The notes under the pieces: model-generated
The model's input: only the letters and a program-made list of their open reading frames with translations
The model's database searches: none
Told to the model about the DNA's origin: nothing
Program-made: the position numbers and the translations under genes
Shown: in pieces, positions 48,867 to 58,188 of the stretch
Numbering within the stretch: the stretch's first letter is position 1
How the letters are laid out: each line of letters opens with the position of its first letter
Assembly: GCA_015058655.1 (NCBI GenBank)
Contig: SVBX01000014.1
Coordinates: 1 to 64,000, forward strand
DNA: 64,000 nt
Direction of reading: 5' to 3'
Origin: Pseudoselenomonas ruminantium
GTDB taxonomy: Bacteria > Bacillota > Negativicutes > Selenomonadales > Selenomonadaceae

Positions 48867-49961
48867 GTGCGGAAAATCCTCATTTTGGCAATTCTGGTTC
48901 TCACGGCGGTCATCGCGGGAATCCTGTTTATAAGAGATGATTGGCAGAACACGGATTTGGCCAATAAGACAACCAAAGTCGGGCTGCTCCTGAACGGTTC
49001 CCGCTCAGACCGCAGCTTCAGCCAAGCCCATTATGAGGCGCTGGAATCCCTGCAGGACGAACTGAAACTGGAAATCGTCTGCCGGGAGAATGTGCCCGCT
49101 GATTGTTACAAGGATATCGAAAGCCTCATCCGGGACAAGGGTTGCGAGATCATCGTGGGCGTATCCTATGGCTTCGGCGAATCCATGAAAAAGGCTGCGG
49201 AGGAGCACCCCAATGTGTATTTCCTCCATGCTACGGGCACAGGCCACAGCAGCAACCTGTCTTCCTTCTTCGGCAGGATGTATCAGGCACGGTACCTTTC
49301 GGGCATCGTGGCAGGGAGGCGGACGGAGACGGGGGCAATCGGCTATGTGGCGGCTTTCCCTATCCCGGAGGTAATAAGGGGCATCAATGCCTTTGCGTTG
49401 GGCGTGCGGAGCATCCGACCGGATGCGCAGGTCTATGTGCGCTATTGCAATTCCTGGACGGAGGACAAGGCGGCTGGAGAAGCATTCCGCAATCTGATGG
49501 ACAGCCATCCTGACATCGACACCATGGCCCTGCATACGGATTCTCTTAGCCCCCATTGGGAAGCGGAGAAGCAGGGAGTGTGGTCCATCGGCTACAATCT
49601 GGACAACAGCGATGAATTTCCCAAGACTTATCTGACTGCCTGCATCTGGAAATGGAATGTATGCTACCGCAAAGAAATCCTGAGCTGCCTGCAGGGAAAA
49701 TTCCATGGAAGCCACGAGTGGATGAATTTGGAGGACGGCATTGTCTCGCTTTCGGAATTCACCGAAAATGTGAAGCCGGAGACAAAGCAGGAAGTGCTGG
49801 AGGCCAATATGAAGATGCGGAGCCGGCAATTCGATGTTTTTTATGGGCCGATCAAGGACAACCTGGGGAATCTTCGTGTGGGAGCAGGAGAATCTATGTC
49901 GGACAGTGAAATGCTGAACGGATTTGACTGGTGTGTGGAGGGTGTGACGGTTGAAGAGTAA
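48867..49961 (+). CDS. Membrane-anchored BMP-family (nucleoside-type) binding protein, first copy
   Basis: GTG at 48867 has better spacing from GAAGGG than the alternative GTG at 48858. The roughly 364-residue protein has an N-terminal hydrophobic helix (ILILAILVLTAVIAGILFIR) without a lipobox cysteine, so it is probably an uncleaved anchor. The binding fold matches the BMP/Med family: KVGLLLNGSRSDRSFSQAHY, GVSYGFGESMKKAAEEHP, MYQARYLSGIVAGRRTETGA and IGYVAAFPIPEVIRGINAFA. BMP proteins usually bind nucleosides. No ABC transporter genes follow; a paralogue and a hybrid kinase do. Confidence 0.87.
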   Translation: MRKILILAILVLTAVIAGILFIRDDWQNTDLANKTTKVGLLLNGSRSDRSFSQAHYEALESLQDELKLEIVCRENVPADCYKDIESLIRDKGCEIIVGVSYGFGESMKKAAEEHPNVYFLHATGTGHSSNLSSFFGRMYQARYLSGIVAGRRTETGAIGYVAAFPIPEVIRGINAFALGVRSIRPDAQVYVRYCNSWTEDKAAGEAFRNLMDSHPDIDTMALHTDSLSPHWEAEKQGVWSIGYNLDNSDEFPKTYLTACIWKWNVCYRKEILSCLQGKFHGSHEWMNLEDGIVSLSEFTENVKPETKQEVLEANMKMRSRQFDVFYGPIKDNLGNLRVGAGESMSDSEMLNGFDWCVEGVTVEE

Positions 49962-51051
49962 AGAATGGCTGAGACGCAAACTTCCGCTTCTGCTCGTCTT
50001 ATTCTGCATTTTTGCGATTGTTGTCGTGATAAGGAGCTTCAAGCTTCCCGAAACAGAAAAGCAGCCTGTGGCTGGTCTGATCCTGATTGGAGAGAGGGCG
50101 GATCGAGGATGGAATGAGAGCCACTACGATGGCCTGTCGAGCGCCTGCAAGGCATACGGGTGCGCCCTCCGGGTGCGGGAGCATGTGCCGGAGGACGAGG
50201 AATCGCTGAACCATGCTGTGGAGGAACTGATTGACGAAGGTGTCAGCGCCATCTATCTGACCAGCTTCGGATACGGCCAATATGTGGACAGTATTGCAGC
50301 GCAGCACCCGCATATTGCATTTTTTTCCATTTCCGGCAAAGGCGAGGAGAAAAACTGCATTACCTATTTTTCTCGTCTCTATCAGGCGCGATACTTGGCG
50401 GGCATCGTAGCAGGCAGCGAGAGCAAGACGGGGGTGCTGGGCTATGTGACTGCGACGCCGAATGCCCAGGCCAATCGCAGCATCAATGCCTACGCTTTGG
50501 GAATGCGCGTCGCCAACCCGGAGGCGCGGCTGATTGTCCGTTTCGTCAACAGCTGGGATAATGAAGCAGAGGAACGGGCAAGCGTCGCCCTTCTGGCCAG
50601 CAGGGGCGCGGATGTCATCACCTATCATGAGGACATGCCCCATGCCGTGCGGGAAGCGGAGAAACTGGGACTTTTCAGCACAGGGTATGACAGTGTGTAT
50701 GAACAGTACTCTGAGCGGTTCCTGACGGCGGCGCTGTACGATTGGACTATGGTCTACAGGAGAGTGCTGGGGGACTATCTGAGCGGGAGGACGGATGCGT
50801 CCCGCAATTACTGGCTGGATATGGCAGAGGGGGGCGTCAGGCTGTATCCCCTTTCTCCTCTCGTGCATCCCTGGACCGTCGCGCTGGTGAAACGGGAAGA
50901 GAAGCGCATCATGACGAATTGGGATGTGTTTTCCGGCGTGATCCGCGACAACAAGGGGAATCTCCGTTGCGAGAAGGGTGAAAGGATCAGTGACCGCGAG
51001 CTGTTTACCGGCATGGACTGGTTTGTTGAGGGAGTAGAAATCTATGAATAG
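49951..51051 (+). CDS. Membrane-anchored BMP-family binding protein, second copy
   Basis: The TTG at 49951 overlaps the first copy by 11 bases and follows GGAGGGTG. The 366-residue protein has the same architecture: basic N terminus, one helix (LPLLLVLFCIFAIVVVIRSF), then the BMP fold with LILIGERADRGWNESHYDGL, LTSFGYGQYVDSIAAQHP, LYQARYLAGIVAGSESKTG and a C-terminal IRDNKGNLRCEKGERISDRE that parallels IKDNLGNLRVGAGESMSDSE of the first copy. The pair arose by tandem duplication and has diverged. Its stop overlaps the kinase start by eight bases. Confidence 0.87.
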   Translation: MKSKEWLRRKLPLLLVLFCIFAIVVVIRSFKLPETEKQPVAGLILIGERADRGWNESHYDGLSSACKAYGCALRVREHVPEDEESLNHAVEELIDEGVSAIYLTSFGYGQYVDSIAAQHPHIAFFSISGKGEEKNCITYFSRLYQARYLAGIVAGSESKTGVLGYVTATPNAQANRSINAYALGMRVANPEARLIVRFVNSWDNEAEERASVALLASRGADVITYHEDMPHAVREAEKLGLFSTGYDSVYEQYSERFLTAALYDWTMVYRRVLGDYLSGRTDASRNYWLDMAEGGVRLYPLSPLVHPWTVALVKREEKRIMTNWDVFSGVIRDNKGNLRCEKGERISDRELFTGMDWFVEGVEIYE

Positions 51052-53776
51052 CAGATTCTCTTTCAAGGGGAAGGGAAGCAATCTTCTGGCCACCCTCTTC
51101 TTTGTTGCGATATTGCTGGTGGTGGGCGCGCTGTTCCAGCAGCGGATGAGTGAGCTCCTGATCCATTATACAGAGAATCAGACGAAGCGGCAGGCGGAGA
51201 CGCTGGCAAGCCAGGCTGCGGAAAATCTGGGGTCAGAGCTGGAGAATCTCGCCTATATCGCTTCCAAGATAGAAGCCAATCCAGAGGAAATGGAGAGGCT
51301 CATGCCGTTGGTTTTCCATGAAGCAGGCGTGAAGCAGGGGGTGCTTGCCATTGACGGCCGGGCAATTTTTGGCGACAGCCTGTCCCTTTATACCTATGAT
51401 GGCATACAGACCTCTGTGCGAGGGGAAAAGGCAATCACTTTTGTGCAGGATCGGGGAATCCTGTTCACCTGTCCGGTGTTCCGTGGCAAGAATATCAAAT
51501 ATGTCCTCTATCGGCTCTATCCCCCTGAAACCATCAGGGAGAGGTTTTCTATCAGCTGCTATGACGATATCGGCAGCGTGTGTGTCGTCACGCGGAATGG
51601 GGATATTATCATTCCCTTTGCGCAGCTTGATGAGGAAGATGTGTACTTCATGAAGAGCGGAGAGCTCAGGGATTTCTTCCATTCCATGCAGCGGGAGATG
51701 GAGACATCCATGGCGGCAGCTCGCGCCTTCAATACGGCGCGGGGCGATATGCTGCTGTTTGAGGCGGAAATCCCGGGAACGAACTATCTGATTGCGGGGT
51801 TCGTGCCGAAGGGAAAAGCCTCCGAGGGAATAGGCAGCCTCACTCTTCTGGTGGTTTGGGTATTCGGCCTGCTGATGCTGCTGGTCGCAGTTGGCGCCCT
51901 GTATCTGGTCCAGATCCGGGATGATATCTATGAGAGCGAGGAACTCAAAAAAGCAAAGGCCATGGCCGAGGAGGCATCCCGCGCCAAGAGTGATTTCCTT
52001 GCCAATATGTCTCATGAAATCCGCACGCCGATCAATGCGGTCCTCGGCATGAATGAGATGATCCTGCGGGAATGCGGGGACAAGCACATCCTTGCCTATG
52101 CCGAAGATGTGAAGGCTGCCGGCAACACCTTGCTGGGAATCATCAATGATATCCTGGATTTCTCCAAGATCGAGGCAGGCAAAATAGAGATCATTCCTGT
52201 GGAATACGACCTCTCTGACAACCTGAACGACCTTGTGACGATGATACAGGTGCGGGCGGAAAGCAAGAATCTCTCCCTGGTGCTGAGATTCGATTCCCAT
52301 CTGCCGAAACGGCTCTATGGGGACGAGGTGCATATCAAGCAGATTGTCACGAACATCCTGACAAATGCGGTGAAATATACAGAAAAGGGAAGCGTGACAT
52401 TTTCCCTCGGTTTTGAGCGTATCGAGGAGGCGCCGGATGAGGTGCTGCTCAATGTCTCTGTGGAGGATACGGGCATCGGCATCAAGCAGGAGGACCTCAA
52501 GAAGCTCTTTTCCGAGTTTGAGCGCATCGAGGAAAAACGCAACCGCAAGATCGAAGGCACCGGCCTGGGTATGGCCATTACCAGGAAACTGCTTCGCATG
52601 ATGGGCACAGATCTGCAGGTGCACAGTGTCTATGGCAGCGGCTCCAGATTTTTCTTTTCCCTGCGGCAGAAAGTTGTCAGCTGGGAACCTTTGGGAGACT
52701 ACAAGGAAGCCCATCAGGAGCATCTTTCAGAGCGAAAAAAATACCAGGAAAAGTTCATAGCCCCAGATGCCTGTGTCCTGGTGGTGGATGACACCCCGCT
52801 GAATCTAGTAGTATTCAAGGGGCTTCTGAAGCAGACGCAGATGCAGATCGATACGGCATGCGATGGGGATGAGGGAATCTCCCTGTCCCGGGAAAAGAAG
52901 TATGACATCATTTTCCTTGATCATATGATGCCAGGGAAGGATGGCATCGAAACCTTGAAATATATGAAGGCCATGCCAGACAATCCGAACCGCGATACGC
53001 CTGTGATTTCTCTGACGGCCAACGCCATTTCCGGTGCCAGGGAAGAATACCTCGCTGCCGGGTTCCAGGACTATCTGACCAAGCCCGTAGACAGCACTAA
53101 ATTGGAAAGCGTGCTGCTCCAATACCTGCCAAAGGAAAAAGTGCGCGTGCGGGAGGAGGGAACGGAAGACATTGCCTCCGAAGGAACTGCTCTGCCCTCC
53201 TGGCTTCATGAGCTGGAGGGAATCGACACGCAGGAAGGCGTAGGGCATTGCGGTTCGGAAACTGCCTATCTGGACACAGTGAAGGTGTTTGCTGAGTCGG
53301 CATCGTCAGGGATTGAGGATATCGAAGGCTATTTCCGGAGCGAGGACTGGCCAAACTATACGACCAAGGTCCATGCCCTCAAGAGCACGGCGCGCATCAT
53401 CGGCGCAAGGCTGCTTTCAGAAATGGCGAAACGCCTTGAGTATGCGGGCAATGCCGGCGAGATAGGGATAATCAAGGTGGAAACGCCAGCGCTATTGTCC
53501 GTCTACCATAGCTTCGCGGAAAAACTCGCGCCCCTTTGCCCGCCGAAGCAGCGGGCAGAGGAAAAGGTGCCAATCGATGAGGAAATGCTGAGAGAAGCAT
53601 ATGATACCTTGAAGGAATTTGTCGCTTCCTTCGATTATGACAATGCGATGTTTGTCCTGGAATCGCTGGAGGACTATCGTTTGCCGGAAGATGAGGAGAA
53701 ACGCTATCAGAGCATCAGGTCGGCAATAGAGAAGCTGGATTGGGAAAAAGCAAGACAAATCCTTGCGGATGCATAG
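51044..53776 (+). CDS. Hybrid sensor histidine kinase with receiver and HPt domains
   Basis: The 910-residue protein has a membrane helix near 13-33, an extracytoplasmic sensor of about 230 residues, a second helix near 270-295, then HisKA (H324 in NMSHEIRTPIN), HATPase (TNILTNAVKYTEKGS, DTGIGIK, GTGLGMAI), a receiver (VDD 581-583, phospho-acceptor D626 in FLDHMMPG, TKPVD) and a C-terminal HPt domain (H777 in KVHALKSTAR). It overlaps the second BMP gene, so it probably reads ligand occupancy of the two anchored binding proteins, in the way LuxQ reads LuxP. No output regulator is adjacent. Confidence 0.93.
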   Translation: MNSRFSFKGKGSNLLATLFFVAILLVVGALFQQRMSELLIHYTENQTKRQAETLASQAAENLGSELENLAYIASKIEANPEEMERLMPLVFHEAGVKQGVLAIDGRAIFGDSLSLYTYDGIQTSVRGEKAITFVQDRGILFTCPVFRGKNIKYVLYRLYPPETIRERFSISCYDDIGSVCVVTRNGDIIIPFAQLDEEDVYFMKSGELRDFFHSMQREMETSMAAARAFNTARGDMLLFEAEIPGTNYLIAGFVPKGKASEGIGSLTLLVVWVFGLLMLLVAVGALYLVQIRDDIYESEELKKAKAMAEEASRAKSDFLANMSHEIRTPINAVLGMNEMILRECGDKHILAYAEDVKAAGNTLLGIINDILDFSKIEAGKIEIIPVEYDLSDNLNDLVTMIQVRAESKNLSLVLRFDSHLPKRLYGDEVHIKQIVTNILTNAVKYTEKGSVTFSLGFERIEEAPDEVLLNVSVEDTGIGIKQEDLKKLFSEFERIEEKRNRKIEGTGLGMAITRKLLRMMGTDLQVHSVYGSGSRFFFSLRQKVVSWEPLGDYKEAHQEHLSERKKYQEKFIAPDACVLVVDDTPLNLVVFKGLLKQTQMQIDTACDGDEGISLSREKKYDIIFLDHMMPGKDGIETLKYMKAMPDNPNRDTPVISLTANAISGAREEYLAAGFQDYLTKPVDSTKLESVLLQYLPKEKVRVREEGTEDIASEGTALPSWLHELEGIDTQEGVGHCGSETAYLDTVKVFAESASSGIEDIEGYFRSEDWPNYTTKVHALKSTARIIGARLLSEMAKRLEYAGNAGEIGIIKVETPALLSVYHSFAEKLAPLCPPKQRAEEKVPIDEEMLREAYDTLKEFVASFDYDNAMFVLESLEDYRLPEDEEKRYQSIRSAIEKLDWEKARQILADA

Positions 53777-53904
53777 ACAGCGTAATCGGCAGCAAAGAAT
53801 GTTGGGCAATTCCCTGGAAAAGCAAGCACGGAGCCATGCAAACTGTGGCTTCGTGCTTGCTTCTTGTGGCAAAGCCGGGCTGCATAAATTGGGCTGCATG
53901 TCAA

Positions 53905-54078
53905 AAAGCCTTCCCCTTGAGGGGAAGGTGCCCCGTTAGGGGCAGATGAGGTGGGGCATTATCTCGTTTATCTGCCTTATCGTGTTTATTCGCACCTCAT
54001 CCGCCAGCCTTCGGCTGTCACCTGTCCAGGGTGTCCACCGGACACCCGCGGCTTCGCCGCCCCCTCAAGGGGAAGGCT
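53905..54078. repeat. Family A palindromic element, copy 4
   Basis: AAAGCCTTCCCCTTGAGGGG at the left and CCCCTCAAGGGGAAGGCT at the right enclose the GGGGCAGATGAGGTG/CACCTCATCCG inner arms. The right half carries an extra hairpin segment (GGGTGTCCACCGGACACCC, GGCTTCGCCGCC) also seen in copy 6. It lies about 130 bases after the kinase stop codon. Confidence 0.87.
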
Positions 54079-54195
54079 AGTTTTAGCCCTCATAGAATTT
54101 ATGAAACGCTCCTGTTTCCCCATCATGGGGACTTGCTTGCAAGAATTTTATGCTACATAATAATATTGAGAAAATGAGACAGGGAGGACATGGCA

Positions 54196-56112
54196 ATGAC
54201 TGTCAATGCATACAAGGCAGGCAGCCGACCCAATAAGGTCATGCGGCTGCTGGCGGAAAAATATCCCACCAAGGAAGTGGTGTATGAGAAGCTGATTTAC
54301 CTGCAGTCCCAGCTGCAGCTGCCCAAAGGCATCGAGCACTTCATGAGCGATCTGCATGGGGAGTATTCTTCCTTCTTCCATATCCTCAACAACTGCTCAG
54401 GGGTCATACGGGAAAAGGTGGAGTATGTATTCGGCGTGCGGCTGACGGAGGCAGAGAAGGCAGAGTTCTGCACCCTTATCTATTACCCCAGGGAGAAAAT
54501 CGAGCAGGTGACGGAGCGGCGGGAGAATACACCGGCCTGGTATCGGGAAAACCTGTCAAGGCTCCTGGAGCTGGCCAAGCTCATGAGCTATAAGTACCCT
54601 GCTTCCAAGGTGGCGGGCTTTATTCCCAAGCGGTATGAAGGGGTGATCGTGGAGCTGATGAACACCCGGCCCGAGGCGGACAATGCCCAATTCATCTACC
54701 ACAAGCGGCTCTTGGATACCATTGTGCAGATTGACAGCGGGGCAGATTTCATCGTGGCCTTCACGGTGCTCATCAAGCGACTGGCGGTGGACAGGCTGCA
54801 TATCGTGGGGGATTTCTTTGACAGGGGCAATCGGCCTGACGCTATCCTGAACCTCTTGATGCAGCATCCTTCCGTGGATATCCAGTGGGGCAATCACGAT
54901 GTGCTGTGGATGGGGGCGGCTTTGGGCAGTGAGGTCTGCATTGCCGCCGTGGTGCGGAATTCCCTGCGCTATAATAACACGGATGTGCTGGAACGGGGGT
55001 ATGGCATCAGCCTGAGGCCCCTGACTACCTTTGGCAGCCACATCTATCCTGACTCCAATCCCATCAAGGCCGGGGAAAAGGCGGCGGCCATCATGATGCT
55101 GAAGCTGGAAGGCCAGATGATACGCCGCAACCCGGATTTCCAGATGGGGAGCAGGCTGCTGCTGGACAAGATTGACTTCCGCTCCTGCTATGCCATCCTG
55201 GAGGATGGGAAGCGCTATGAGCTTTCCAGCGCCTATTTCCCCACCATTGACGAAGGCACTGATGACCCTTACCGGCTGACGGAAAAAGAAGCCGCCATCA
55301 TGGCAGACCTCAAGTCGTATTTCACGGAAAGCGCAGTGCTGAAAAAGCATCTGGACTACCTCTATCAGAAGGGCAGCATCTATACCTGCTACAACGGCAA
55401 TCTCCTGTTCCACGGCTGCGTGCCCATGAATGAGGACGGAAGTTTCCGCACCATTCGCTTTGAGGGCAAGGATTACCAGGGACGGAGCTGGTTCAACTTC
55501 TGCGAAGCCAAGGCCCGTGAAGCTTATCTGCACCGCAGGGAGAGCGCTTTGGATTTCATGTACTTCCTCTGGTGCGGCAGGCTTTCGCCTCTTTCCGGCA
55601 GGGAAATGAAGACTTTCGAGCGGGTGCTGGTGGCAGACGAGAGCACTTGGAAGGAACCTACCGACCCCTATTTTCGCTATCTCAATGACCAGGAAGCCTG
55701 CGAAAGGGTCTTGCAGGAATTTGGCCTGAACCCTGCCCGTGGACATATCGTCAACGGCCATGTGCCGGTGAAGGTGAAGAAGGGGGAAAGCCCTGTGAAA
55801 GCCCACGGCAAGGCCATCATCATCGACGGTGGCTTCTGCAAGGCTTACCACAAAAAGACAGGCATCTCCGGCTTCACTCTCATATCCAATTCCAGAGGCC
55901 TGCGCCTGCTGGCACATCAGAAGATAGCCGATGTCAGGGCGGCCCTCAGGGAGAATCAGGACATCGAGTCCGTATCGGAAACGGTGGAGCTGCAAACCAT
56001 GAGGACTACGCTGGGAGACACGGACCAGGGCCGCGCTATACAGGATGAGATAACAGATCTTTATAACCTGTTGCTGGCTTATCAGAACGGGCTGATGAAG
56101 CCCAGGGAATAG
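54196..56112 (+). CDS. fbp: Class III fructose-1,6-bisphosphatase
   Basis: ATG at 54196 is preferred, eight bases after AGGGAGG; ATG 54190 is too close. The roughly 638-residue enzyme is the Firmicutes-type Fbp of the calcineurin-like phosphatase fold: EHFMSDLHGEYSSFFHILNN, GDFFDRGNRPD, WGNHDVLWMGAA, then NGHVPVKVKKGESPVKAHGK and IIIDGGFCKAYHKKTGI. It converts fructose-1,6-bisphosphate to fructose-6-phosphate in gluconeogenesis. Monocistronic. Confidence 0.95.
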   Translation: MTVNAYKAGSRPNKVMRLLAEKYPTKEVVYEKLIYLQSQLQLPKGIEHFMSDLHGEYSSFFHILNNCSGVIREKVEYVFGVRLTEAEKAEFCTLIYYPREKIEQVTERRENTPAWYRENLSRLLELAKLMSYKYPASKVAGFIPKRYEGVIVELMNTRPEADNAQFIYHKRLLDTIVQIDSGADFIVAFTVLIKRLAVDRLHIVGDFFDRGNRPDAILNLLMQHPSVDIQWGNHDVLWMGAALGSEVCIAAVVRNSLRYNNTDVLERGYGISLRPLTTFGSHIYPDSNPIKAGEKAAAIMMLKLEGQMIRRNPDFQMGSRLLLDKIDFRSCYAILEDGKRYELSSAYFPTIDEGTDDPYRLTEKEAAIMADLKSYFTESAVLKKHLDYLYQKGSIYTCYNGNLLFHGCVPMNEDGSFRTIRFEGKDYQGRSWFNFCEAKAREAYLHRRESALDFMYFLWCGRLSPLSGREMKTFERVLVADESTWKEPTDPYFRYLNDQEACERVLQEFGLNPARGHIVNGHVPVKVKKGESPVKAHGKAIIIDGGFCKAYHKKTGISGFTLISNSRGLRLLAHQKIADVRAALRENQDIESVSETVELQTMRTTLGDTDQGRAIQDEITDLYNLLLAYQNGLMKPRE

Positions 56113-56246
56113 AGAGCTCATAAATGGCAGAGACACGCAGGAATGGCTCCGGCGTGTCTTTTCGCAGTGCATATCGTCATGGCTCAAGGCTGATTATATC
56201 AGTTGAGGTGAGCGATATTTTCCCATTTTATAAGGCCATTGTTCCA

Positions 56247-56349
56247 GTTTTGCCGAAGGCAAAACTTCCTCTTGGCCTTTCAACGAGGCGGGAGATATTA
56301 ACTCGCCGCCTGTTAGTAAGTTACCGCCCCCACTTATAGAAGTGGGGGA
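56247..56349. other. Three tandem stem-loops downstream of fbp
   Basis: In order: GTTTTGCC-GAA-GGCAAAAC, AGGCGGGAG/CTCGCCGCCT, and CCCCCACTT-ATAG-AAGTGGGGG. None is followed by a long T run. The last one resembles the subterminal hairpins of IS200/IS605 elements, but no transposase or tnpB is present. The remainder of the 56113-56388 gap shows nothing else. Confidence 0.5.
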
Positions 56350-56388
56350 CATCTTGTACTCGTTATATTCGTGCATCTGTCATGTGAA

Positions 56389-56431
56389 TGTAACAATTGT
56401 TACAGCGTGTTTCTGTCTCAGCCGCTATAAT
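56389..56431 (+). promoter_or_regulatory. hcp promoter with Crp/Fnr-type operator
   Basis: TGTAACAATTGTTACA (56389-56404) is a perfect 16-bp palindrome of the Crp/Fnr half-site type. TATAAT at 56426-56431 would place transcription start near 56438, so the palindrome centre is about 41.5 bases upstream, the class II activator position. No good -35 hexamer is visible, as expected for an activated promoter. Confidence 0.75.
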
Positions 56432-56471
56432 GACCTCATGAAGAATGAATTGTGCAAGGAGAGAATCGCCC

Positions 56472-58103
56472 ATGGAAAATAAGATGTTTTGCTTTCAGTG
56501 TCAGGAAACGGCAGGCTGCAAGGGCTGCACTGTGATGGGGGTCTGCGGCAAGACTCCCGAGGTGGCGGGACTGCAGGATTTGCTCATCTATGTGACCAAG
56601 GGGCTGTCTGCCGTGACTTCCCGCTTGCGGGCTGAGGGGCAGGAGGTGGCAAGGGAGGTCAATCATCTGGTGACAGGGAATCTCTTTGTCACCATCACCA
56701 ATGCCAATTTTGACGGCGAGGCCATAAAGGGCAGGCTGGAAGAAACCCTGCAGGTGAAGGCAGGGCTCCTGGAGAAGCTGGCAGATAGGGACAAGCTGCC
56801 GGAGGCGGCTCTTTGGACTGCCGGGACAACGGACTTGGCAGTCAAGGCCAAAACCGTGGGCATCCTTGCCGAAAGCAATGAGGATATCCGCAGTTTGAAG
56901 GAACTGATCACCTACGGCTTGAAGGGGCTGGCGGCTTATCTTCACCATGCCAATGTGCTGGGACAGGAGGACGAGAGCCTTGATGCCTTCCAGCAGGAAA
57001 CGCTGGCGGCTCTTTTGGATAAGGAGCTTGACGGTGAAGCCCTGACGGCGCTGGCGCTGAAAACCGGAGAGTGGGGCGTGAAGGGCATGGCTTTGCTGGA
57101 CAAGGCCAACACCTCTGCCTATGGCAACCCGGAAATCACCAAGGTGGAGCTGGGAGTCAGGAATAAGCCCGGTATCTTGATTTCGGGCCATGACCTGCGT
57201 GATCTGGAAATGCTGCTGGAGCAGACGGAGGGCACCGGGGTGGAGGTCTACACCCACGGGGAAATGCTGCCTGCCCATTACTATCCCAAGTTCAAGAGGT
57301 ACCGGCATTTTGCAGGCAACTATGGCAATGCCTGGTGGAAGCAGAAGGAAGAATTTGAAGCCTTCAATGGCCCCATCCTCATGACTACCAACTGTATTGT
57401 GCCGCCTAAGGACAGCTACAAGGCACGCCTTTTCACCACGGGGGCCGTGGGCTTCCCCGGCTGCGTCCACATCGAAGAAAAGCAGGGCAGGAAGGATTTC
57501 GCTCCCCTCATCGAGCTGGCCAGGCAGTGCCGGCCGCCCCAGGAACTGGAGCAGGGGCAGATTGTAGGCGGCTTTGCCCATGAGCAGGTCTTTGCCCTGG
57601 CTGACAAGGTGGTAGAGGCAGTGAAAAGCGGGGCCGTGAAGAAGTTCGTGGTGATGGCAGGCTGCGATGGCCGCATGAAGTCACGCAGCTACTATGAGGA
57701 CTTTGCCAAGGCCCTGCCTCAGGATACCATCATCCTCACTGCAGGCTGCGCCAAGTACAAGTATATCAAGCTGAACCTGGGGGAGATCGGCGGCATCCCC
57801 AGAGTGCTGGATGCAGGCCAGTGCAATGATTCCTATTCCCTGGCTCTCATTGCCCTGAAGCTGAAGGAAGCTTTTGGCCTGGCGGACATCAACGAGCTGC
57901 CCATAGCCTACAATATTTCCTGGTATGAGCAGAAAGCCGTCATCGTCCTGCTGGCCCTGCTGCATCTGGGGGTGAAGAACATCCATCTGGGGCCCACCCT
58001 GCCGGCCTTCCTGTCTCCCAATGTCGCCAAGGTACTGGTGGAAAACTTCGGTATCGGTGGCATTGGCAAAGTAGAGGATGACATCAAGGCCCTGATTGGG
58101 TAA
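56472..58103 (+). CDS. hcp: Hydroxylamine reductase / hybrid-cluster protein
   Basis: ATG at 56472 follows AAGGAGAG; the ORF-track start at 56445 lacks a site. The roughly 543-residue protein has the N-terminal cubane motif ([14 protein letters not shown] with VMGVCGK) and the hybrid-cluster ligands in [52 protein letters not shown] and [10 protein letters not shown]. Hcp acts as an NO reductase or S-nitrosylase that handles nitrosative stress in anaerobes. A palindrome at -41.5 and a downstream Crp/Fnr gene indicate control by that regulator. Confidence 0.96.
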   Translation: MENKMFCFQCQETAGCKGCTVMGVCGKTPEVAGLQDLLIYVTKGLSAVTSRLRAEGQEVAREVNHLVTGNLFVTITNANFDGEAIKGRLEETLQVKAGLLEKLADRDKLPEAALWTAGTTDLAVKAKTVGILAESNEDIRSLKELITYGLKGLAAYLHHANVLGQEDESLDAFQQETLAALLDKELDGEALTALALKTGEWGVKGMALLDKANTSAYGNPEITKVELGVRNKPGILISGHDLRDLEMLLEQTEGTGVEVYTHGEMLPAHYYPKFKRYRHFAGNYGNAWWKQKEEFEAFNGPILMTTNCIVPPKDSYKARLFTTGAVGFPGCVHIEEKQGRKDFAPLIELARQCRPPQELEQGQIVGGFAHEQVFALADKVVEAVKSGAVKKFVVMAGCDGRMKSRSYYEDFAKALPQDTIILTAGCAKYKYIKLNLGEIGGIPRVLDAGQCNDSYSLALIALKLKEAFGLADINELPIAYNISWYEQKAVIVLLALLHLGVKNIHLGPTLPAFLSPNVAKVLVENFGIGGIGKVEDDIKALIG

Positions 58104-58120
58104 AATAGAAGCAAGCGGAA

Positions 58121-58158
58121 AAAGACACAGCGAAGCAGCGGCACTTCGCTGTGTCTTT
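58121..58158 (+). terminator. Terminator after hcp
   Basis: AAAGACACAGCGAAG and CTTCGCTGTGTCTTT form a 15-base perfect stem. Partial read-through could allow expression of the downstream regulator. Confidence 0.85.
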
Positions 58159-58188
58159 GCGTATATGAAGGCAGGGGAGGGGCTATCA

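Noticed and set aside
56124-56339. 71-residue ORF between fbp and hcp
   Set aside because: It runs through three stem-loops and has no ribosome-binding site; the sequence is better explained as structured intergenic DNA.
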